Positions 60,206-64,000 of a stretch of 64,000 bases of DNA are shown one piece after another. Origin of the DNA: Bizionia myxarmorum (GTDB lineage Bacteria; Bacteroidota; Bacteroidia; Flavobacteriales; Flavobacteriaceae). The notes under the pieces were generated by a model. That model searched no databases. It saw nothing but the letters and a program-made list of their open reading frames with translations, and had not been told where the DNA came from. The position numbers were made by a program, and so were the translations under genes. The DNA lies in NCBI RefSeq assembly GCF_008086205.1, contig NZ_VSKK01000001.1:62001-126000 (forward strand), read 5' to 3'. Every line of letters begins with the position of its first letter. Within the stretch, counting starts at the first letter, position 1.

Positions 60206-61090
60206 ATGGCTTTTATAGATTACTACAAAGTTTTAGGTATTCCAAAGGATGCTACAGAACAAGCTATTAAAAAAGCATATCGTAAAATGGCGCGGAAATA
60301 CCATCCAGATTTGAATCCGAATGATAAAACCGCCGAGCAAAAATTTAAGGAAATAAACGAAGCCAATGAAGTATTGAGTCATCCGGAAAATCGTAAAAAA
60401 TACGATGCACATGGTAAAGACTGGAAAGATGCCGATGCGTATAATCAAGCCAGACAACAACAAGGTCAGAATAGAAATTACCAGCAACAGGGTTCAAGCC
60501 AGTTTGATCAAGGTGGTTTCTCCGATTTTTTCGAATCTATGTTTGGTGGTGGTTCTCGAAGTTCTAGAAGCCAAGCCAGATTTAGAGGTCAGGATTTTAA
60601 TGCTGAATTACAACTAGATTTAAAGGATGTTTATACCAGTCATAAACGCACCTTAACTGTAAACGGTAAGAATATACGCATGACCATTCCGGCCGGTGTT
60701 GAAAATGGACAAGTTATAAAAATTACAGGTCACGGCGGACCAGGCGCCAATAATGGCCCGAAAGGTGATTTGTTTATTACGTTTACCATTAACAACAATA
60801 CCCCTTTTAAAAGAGATAAAGCTAATTTATACGCCACTGTAGATTTAGATCTATACACCGCGCTTTTGGGTGGTGATATTACTGTGAACACCTTTGATGG
60901 CAAAGTAAAACTCACCGTCAAGCCTGAAACCCAAAATGGCGCCCGTTTAAAACTAAAAGGCAAAGGTTTTCCCGTTTATAAAAAGGCCGATACGTTTGGA
61001 GATTTATTCATTACTTATGATATAAAAATGCCAACGAATCTTACCGAGAAAGAAAAGGAATTATTCACTGAATTATCAAAATTACGATAA
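60206..61090 (+). CDS. cbpA: DnaJ-family co-chaperone CbpA
   Basis: The 294-residue protein has a J domain (1-70) with HPD at 33-35. A Gln/Gly-rich linker follows (QQQGQNRNYQQQGSSQF, FGGGSRSSRSQ), then the two-part DnaJ C-terminal substrate domain with GDLFITFTI and GKVKLTVKPETQNGARLRLKGKG-like features. No zinc cysteines are present, as in CbpA. It activates DnaK. cbpM follows 2 nt later. Confidence 0.93.
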   Translation: MAFIDYYKVLGIPKDATEQAIKKAYRKMARKYHPDLNPNDKTAEQKFKEINEANEVLSHPENRKKYDAHGKDWKDADAYNQARQQQGQNRNYQQQGSSQFDQGGFSDFFESMFGGGSRSSRSQARFRGQDFNAELQLDLKDVYTSHKRTLTVNGKNIRMTIPAGVENGQVIKITGHGGPGANNGPKGDLFITFTINNNTPFKRDKANLYATVDLDLYTALLGGDITVNTFDGKVKLTVKPETQNGARLKLKGKGFPVYKKADTFGDLFITYDIKMPTNLTEKEKELFTELSKLR

Positions 61091-61092
61091 CC

Positions 61093-61392
61093 ATGAACAC
61101 AAAAAACGTCATTACCATAACAGAATTTTGTCAGCATTATGACATTCCGGAGTCGTTTATCATATCATTAAGCGAATTTGAATTAATAGAAATTTCAACC
61201 GAAACTGAAACACCTTGCATTTATGTTACCGAAATTCAATCTATTGAAAAATTGATTCGTTTTCATTACGAATTAGATATAAATATTGAAGGAATCCACG
61301 CTATTACGAGTTTATTAAATCGCGTGGAGCAATTACAAGAAAACGTGAAATCGCTGAATAATAAGTTGCGGTTTTATGAAGATGTGGACTGA
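61093..61392 (+). CDS. cbpM: Chaperone modulator CbpM
   Basis: The 99-residue protein matches the CbpM family of MerR-like helix-turn-helix proteins that bind and restrain CbpA. It shows ITITEFCQHYDIPES at the start and ends in a short coiled coil, LNRVEQLQENVKSLNNKL. It lies 2 nt after cbpA, as in E. coli. Confidence 0.92.
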   Translation: MNTKNVITITEFCQHYDIPESFIISLSEFELIEISTETETPCIYVTEIQSIEKLIRFHYELDINIEGIHAITSLLNRVEQLQENVKSLNNKLRFYEDVD

Positions 61393-61400
61393 AATTGACT

Positions 61401-62351
61401 TTAGTTGAAATCGGCTGCTACATTAGCTAAATCCTTTAAAAGGAAATCCAAAGCATCAGCCGCCGTTTGTTCAGGAATTTCTTCCATAGGAATATGTCCG
61501 ACTCCGGAATACATTATTAATTCTGAATTGGATAAATCTGCTTTAAATCGGTTTGCCGATTCAGGCGCCACCCAAATATCCTTTTCTCCCCACATAATTA
61601 AAGTAGGCGTTTTAATGGTTTTCAATTTTTGAAATTGTACAAATTGAAGATTGTTTACCACATCTAAAAATGCATCTCTATTGCCTTCACGCAGATTCAG
61701 ATTATAGTATCTATCAATTACGGCATCTGTTACTTTAGTATCATCGCCATATACATCGTTTACGCTTTCAGCCAAAACAAATCGCGGTGTTAATTTATTT
61801 AAAAACGGCGCCATGGGGAATTGAGCGACTTTAAAAATCGTTGGAGTCGTTTCCGAAGAAAAGGGATAACCTGCCGCATCTAACAAAATCATTTTCTTGA
61901 CCAAATCTGGATGTGCTTCCGCAACATTCCAAGTAATATAGCCTCCCAATGAACTTCCAGCCATATAACAGGAATCTATTTCCAATCTGTCTAAAAACGA
62001 CTTAATAAAGGCCACATAGTTTTCCACTGAATAGTCCTGATTGGCATTCGGTCCCGTTAATCCAAAGCCTGGCAAATCTAAACGGATAATACGAAAATTG
62101 CCCTGAAGCTCTTCCGCCCAACCATCCCAAGTGTGTAATGAAGATGAAATTCCATGAATAAGAATCAATGGTATTCCCTCACCTTCATCCCGAAAATGCA
62201 CATCCATTCCATCCATTCTCATGAACTTGGAATATTCATTAGCGTATTGCGGCTTTAATTCTTCAACCGATACGTCTAAACGTATCATGCTAATAAGTGT
62301 TAAGCCGATTAGCACCAATATAACAAGGACAAAATAAAGCGGTTTTTTCAT
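61401..62351 (-). CDS. Membrane-anchored alpha/beta hydrolase
   Basis: From the ATG at 62351 the 316-residue product has an N-terminal anchor helix (MKKPLYFVLVILVLIGL) and an alpha/beta hydrolase fold. The oxyanion segment is LIHGISSSLHTW, the nucleophile is in YMAGSSLGGYITWN, the acid lies near WGEKDIWV and the catalytic His is in GVGHIPMEEIPE. The substrate is unknown; esterase or epoxide hydrolase activity is possible. It is convergent with cbpM, with 8 nt between stops. Confidence 0.88.
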   Translation of the reverse strand: MKKPLYFVLVILVLIGLTLISMIRLDVSVEELKPQYANEYSKFMRMDGMDVHFRDEGEGIPLILIHGISSSLHTWDGWAEELQGNFRIIRLDLPGFGLTGPNANQDYSVENYVAFIKSFLDRLEIDSCYMAGSSLGGYITWNVAEAHPDLVKKMILLDAAGYPFSSETTPTIFKVAQFPMAPFLNKLTPRFVLAESVNDVYGDDTKVTDAVIDRYYNLNLREGNRDAFLDVVNNLQFVQFQKLKTIKTPTLIMWGEKDIWVAPESANRFKADLSNSELIMYSGVGHIPMEEIPEQTAADALDFLLKDLANVAADFN

Positions 62352-62530
62352 GAATTGAAATCTGTTCTTCCAATATAAGCATTCCAAATAAATTGGGAGA
62401 ACTATAAATTAAACCTTTTTAGATTAGAAATAAAAAAAACTCACCATTAAAGTTCTAATAATTAATTTTTATGAAATCGGCAAGTTCAAAATTTATGCCC
62501 ATTTCTATGGAAATGATATAAATATTCCCT

Positions 62531-62538
62531 AATTTTGA
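62531..62538 (+). promoter_or_regulatory. -7 promoter element of the cupin gene
   Basis: TAATTTTG matches TANNTTTG exactly, 39 nt before the ATG. No TTG lies at the right -33 distance. Confidence 0.45.
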
Positions 62539-62577
62539 ATCATTCTAAATAAGAAACGAATAATTAAAATTTATATT

Positions 62578-62922
62578 ATGAAAGTAGCATCATTAGTAGA
62601 CCAATTAGAATATAATGATTCGAGACCAACCATTCAAGTTTTAATGGAAACAGAAACAGGAAAAGAGATTCGAATCGCCTTTAAAGAAGGGCATGTTATG
62701 AAAGAACATAAAACGCCTTTCCCTATTGTGGTTGAAATTTTTGAAGGCGCTATCGATTTTGGCGTGAATGGAAAAATTCATCATCTTAAAAAAGGTGATT
62801 TAATTGCTCTTGAAGGCGGTGTACCTCATGATTTAATGGCCACCAAAACCAGCACCGTACGCTTAAGTCTTAATAAATTGGACTCTGCAAAACGCGTAGA
62901 AGACGTGGTTAGCAAATCCTAA
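62578..62922 (+). CDS. Small cupin-domain protein
   Basis: The 114-residue protein is a single cupin barrel with VMKEHKTPFPIVVEIFEG (His and Glu of motif 1) and GDLIALEGGVPHDLMA (His of motif 2). No DNA-binding domain is attached. Metal binding is likely but the role is not known. It is 32 nt upstream of dsdA in the same direction, suggesting one transcript. Confidence 0.88.
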   Translation: MKVASLVDQLEYNDSRPTIQVLMETETGKEIRIAFKEGHVMKEHKTPFPIVVEIFEGAIDFGVNGKIHHLKKGDLIALEGGVPHDLMATKTSTVRLSLNKLDSAKRVEDVVSKS

Positions 62923-62954
62923 TCTGATATAATTAGGTTTTAAAATTGAAAGGT

Positions 62955-64000
62955 ATGTACACAGATAAAAACATAGCTGATTTTATTAAAAAGGATCCTA
63001 TTTTAAAGGATATTATAGCCTTGAAACCTGTTATTTGGGAAAATCCAAATCGGAAATCTATGGCAGACATGCCTAAATTCCTTATAAACAAGGAAGATAT
63101 GGTAGCAGCGGAAGCGCTCTGGGACCGCTTTGCACCTTTTTTTATGGAAGCTTTTCCCGAAACCCAGAAAACACAAGGGATTTTGGAGTCGCCATTAAAA
63201 GAAATTCCTAAAATGAAAGAGCTTTTAAATGAGCAAGCTCCTAAAATAGACGGTCGACTTTTCTTGAAATGTGATAATAAACTTCCCATCTCGGGTTCCA
63301 TAAAAGCACGTGGTGGATTCTATGAAGTTCTGCATCATGCTGAAAAATTAGCGCTACAAGCGGGAATTTTAAAAAATTCAGATTACCGAGCATTCGCTTC
63401 ACCCGAGTTTAAACAATTTTTTAGTCAATATAAAATTGGTGTTGGCTCTACAGGAAATCTCGGATTGAGTATTGGTATCATTAGTGCAAAGTTAGGCTTT
63501 GAGGTAACGGTTTATGTTTCTGCTGATGCCAAACCTTGGAAAAAAGATTTGCTGCGTGAAAAAGGTGTTAAAGTCGTTGAGTTTTCAGGTGATTTTAGTG
63601 AAGCCATTTTAGCGGGCCGCCAACAAACGGAAGCAGATCCCATGGCTTATTTTGTGGATGATGAGAATTCTAATGATTTATTTTTAGGATATTCCGTAGG
63701 TGCTTTACGAATTGCTAAACAATTGGAAGAAGCTAACATATTAGTGGATGCGCAACATCCCTTATTTGCATACTCCCCTTGTGGTGTAGGCGGCTCACCA
63801 GGAGGAACGGCATTTGGCCTAAAACAAATTTATGGTGATCATGTACATTGTTTTTTTGTAGAACCTACGCACTCGCCAGCCGTTTTAACTGGACTTATTA
63901 CGGGTGAAAACAGTAAAATCAGCGTAAAAGATTTAGGAATTGATAATAAAACAGAAGCCGATGGTTTAGCCGTTGGGCGCCCTTCTAATTTTGCAACATC
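62955..64000 (+). CDS. dsdA: D-serine ammonia-lyase (partial, 3' end outside window)
   Basis: An open frame starts at ATG 62955 ([15 protein letters not shown]) and runs to the window edge, 348 codons. It matches DsdA, the PLP enzyme that deaminates D-serine to pyruvate and ammonia. Seen are the PLP lysine in [16 protein letters not shown], the phosphate-binding [14 protein letters not shown], the MSADA-like [26 protein letters not shown] and the glycine loop [10 protein letters not shown]. The full protein should be about 440 residues. It makes D-serine tolerance or use likely. Confidence 0.93.
   Translation, partial: MYTDKNIADFIKKDPILKDIIALKPVIWENPNRKSMADMPKFLINKEDMVAAEALWDRFAPFFMEAFPETQKTQGILESPLKEIPKMKELLNEQAPKIDGRLFLKCDNKLPISGSIKARGGFYEVLHHAEKLALQAGILKNSDYRAFASPEFKQFFSQYKIGVGSTGNLGLSIGIISAKLGFEVTVYVSADAKPWKKDLLREKGVKVVEFSGDFSEAILAGRQQTEADPMAYFVDDENSNDLFLGYSVGALRIAKQLEEANILVDAQHPLFAYSPCGVGGSPGGTAFGLKQIYGDHVHCFFVEPTHSPAVLTGLITGENSKISVKDLGIDNKTEADGLAVGRPSNFAT

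Noticed and set aside
62933-63301. 122-codon minus-strand ORF near the right end
   Set aside because: It is antisense to the start of dsdA, whose plus-strand frame has full family motifs.

Overview
The window looks like a chromosomal core segment of a marine-type member of the Flavobacteriaceae (Bacteroidota). The evidence is low-GC DNA, a GldA gliding-type ABC ATPase, GLPGLI, DUF5686 and OmpB-barrel TonB-receptor-like proteins, a 2TM domain, and promoters of the Bacteroidota type (-33 TTG/TTTG, -7 TANNTTTG). I see no rRNA, prophage, insertion sequence or CRISPR array. The only tRNA I find is tRNA-Tyr.

Layout. 1-5922 (minus): an aromatic amino-acid operon (pheA, an aminotransferase, tyrA, DAHP synthase/chorismate mutase), then rsgA, dtd and a MazG-like gene cut by the window edge. 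It is preceded by a classical attenuator with a short leader peptide rich in Tyr, Trp and Phe codons. 6009-10057: gldA, a GIN-domain lipoprotein, a PagL-like outer-membrane protein and an aminotransferase. 10212-17262: a methionine block. A SAM-I riboswitch precedes metY, an OsmC-family gene and a trifunctional homoserine acetyltransferase/aspartokinase/homoserine dehydrogenase gene. metK is divergent and has its own structured leader resembling SAM-II. 17263-18065: noncoding DNA with hairpins, imperfect repeats and tRNA-Tyr. 18066-25270: a TIGR04283-type glycosyltransferase, a DUF547 protein, an M28 peptidase and a TonB-receptor-like/GLPGLI pair. 25440-33538: a secreted propeller-like protein, a deoxynucleoside kinase, an App1-like phosphatase, membrane and soluble pyrophosphatases and an M1 peptidase. 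33624-41616: a DUF5686 protein, pdhB, etfBA, a bifunctional-nuclease-like protein and a nucleoside transporter with an extra secreted domain. 41617-42162: two diverged copies of a MITE-like element with short terminal inverted repeats. 42163-49217: thyA, a double TonB_C protein, a membrane-anchored DHFR fusion, a ClC channel, a COG2509 flavoprotein, and fabD-lspA. 49336-53612: a small basic protein, galE, a DegT-type aminotransferase, the Kdo transferase and an acidic-repeat lipoprotein. 53668-58702 (minus): three universal stress proteins, an ATP-cone/Mrr-like nuclease and a beta-CASP RNA nuclease. 58941-64000: a metallophosphoesterase, cbpA-cbpM, an alpha/beta hydrolase, a cupin and dsdA, which runs off the window.

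How the parts work together. Two amino-acid pathways dominate the left third, and both appear to be RNA-regulated: aromatic synthesis by ribosome-mediated attenuation, and methionine/SAM synthesis by SAM-binding RNAs facing away from each other across one 591-nt intergenic region. Other coherent units are thymidylate/folate (thyA with a DHFR fusion), pyrophosphate hydrolysis (hppA with ppa), electron transfer (etfBA), and a stress/nucleic-acid unit of Usp proteins plus two nucleases. All calls come from reading the sequence; no database search was run.
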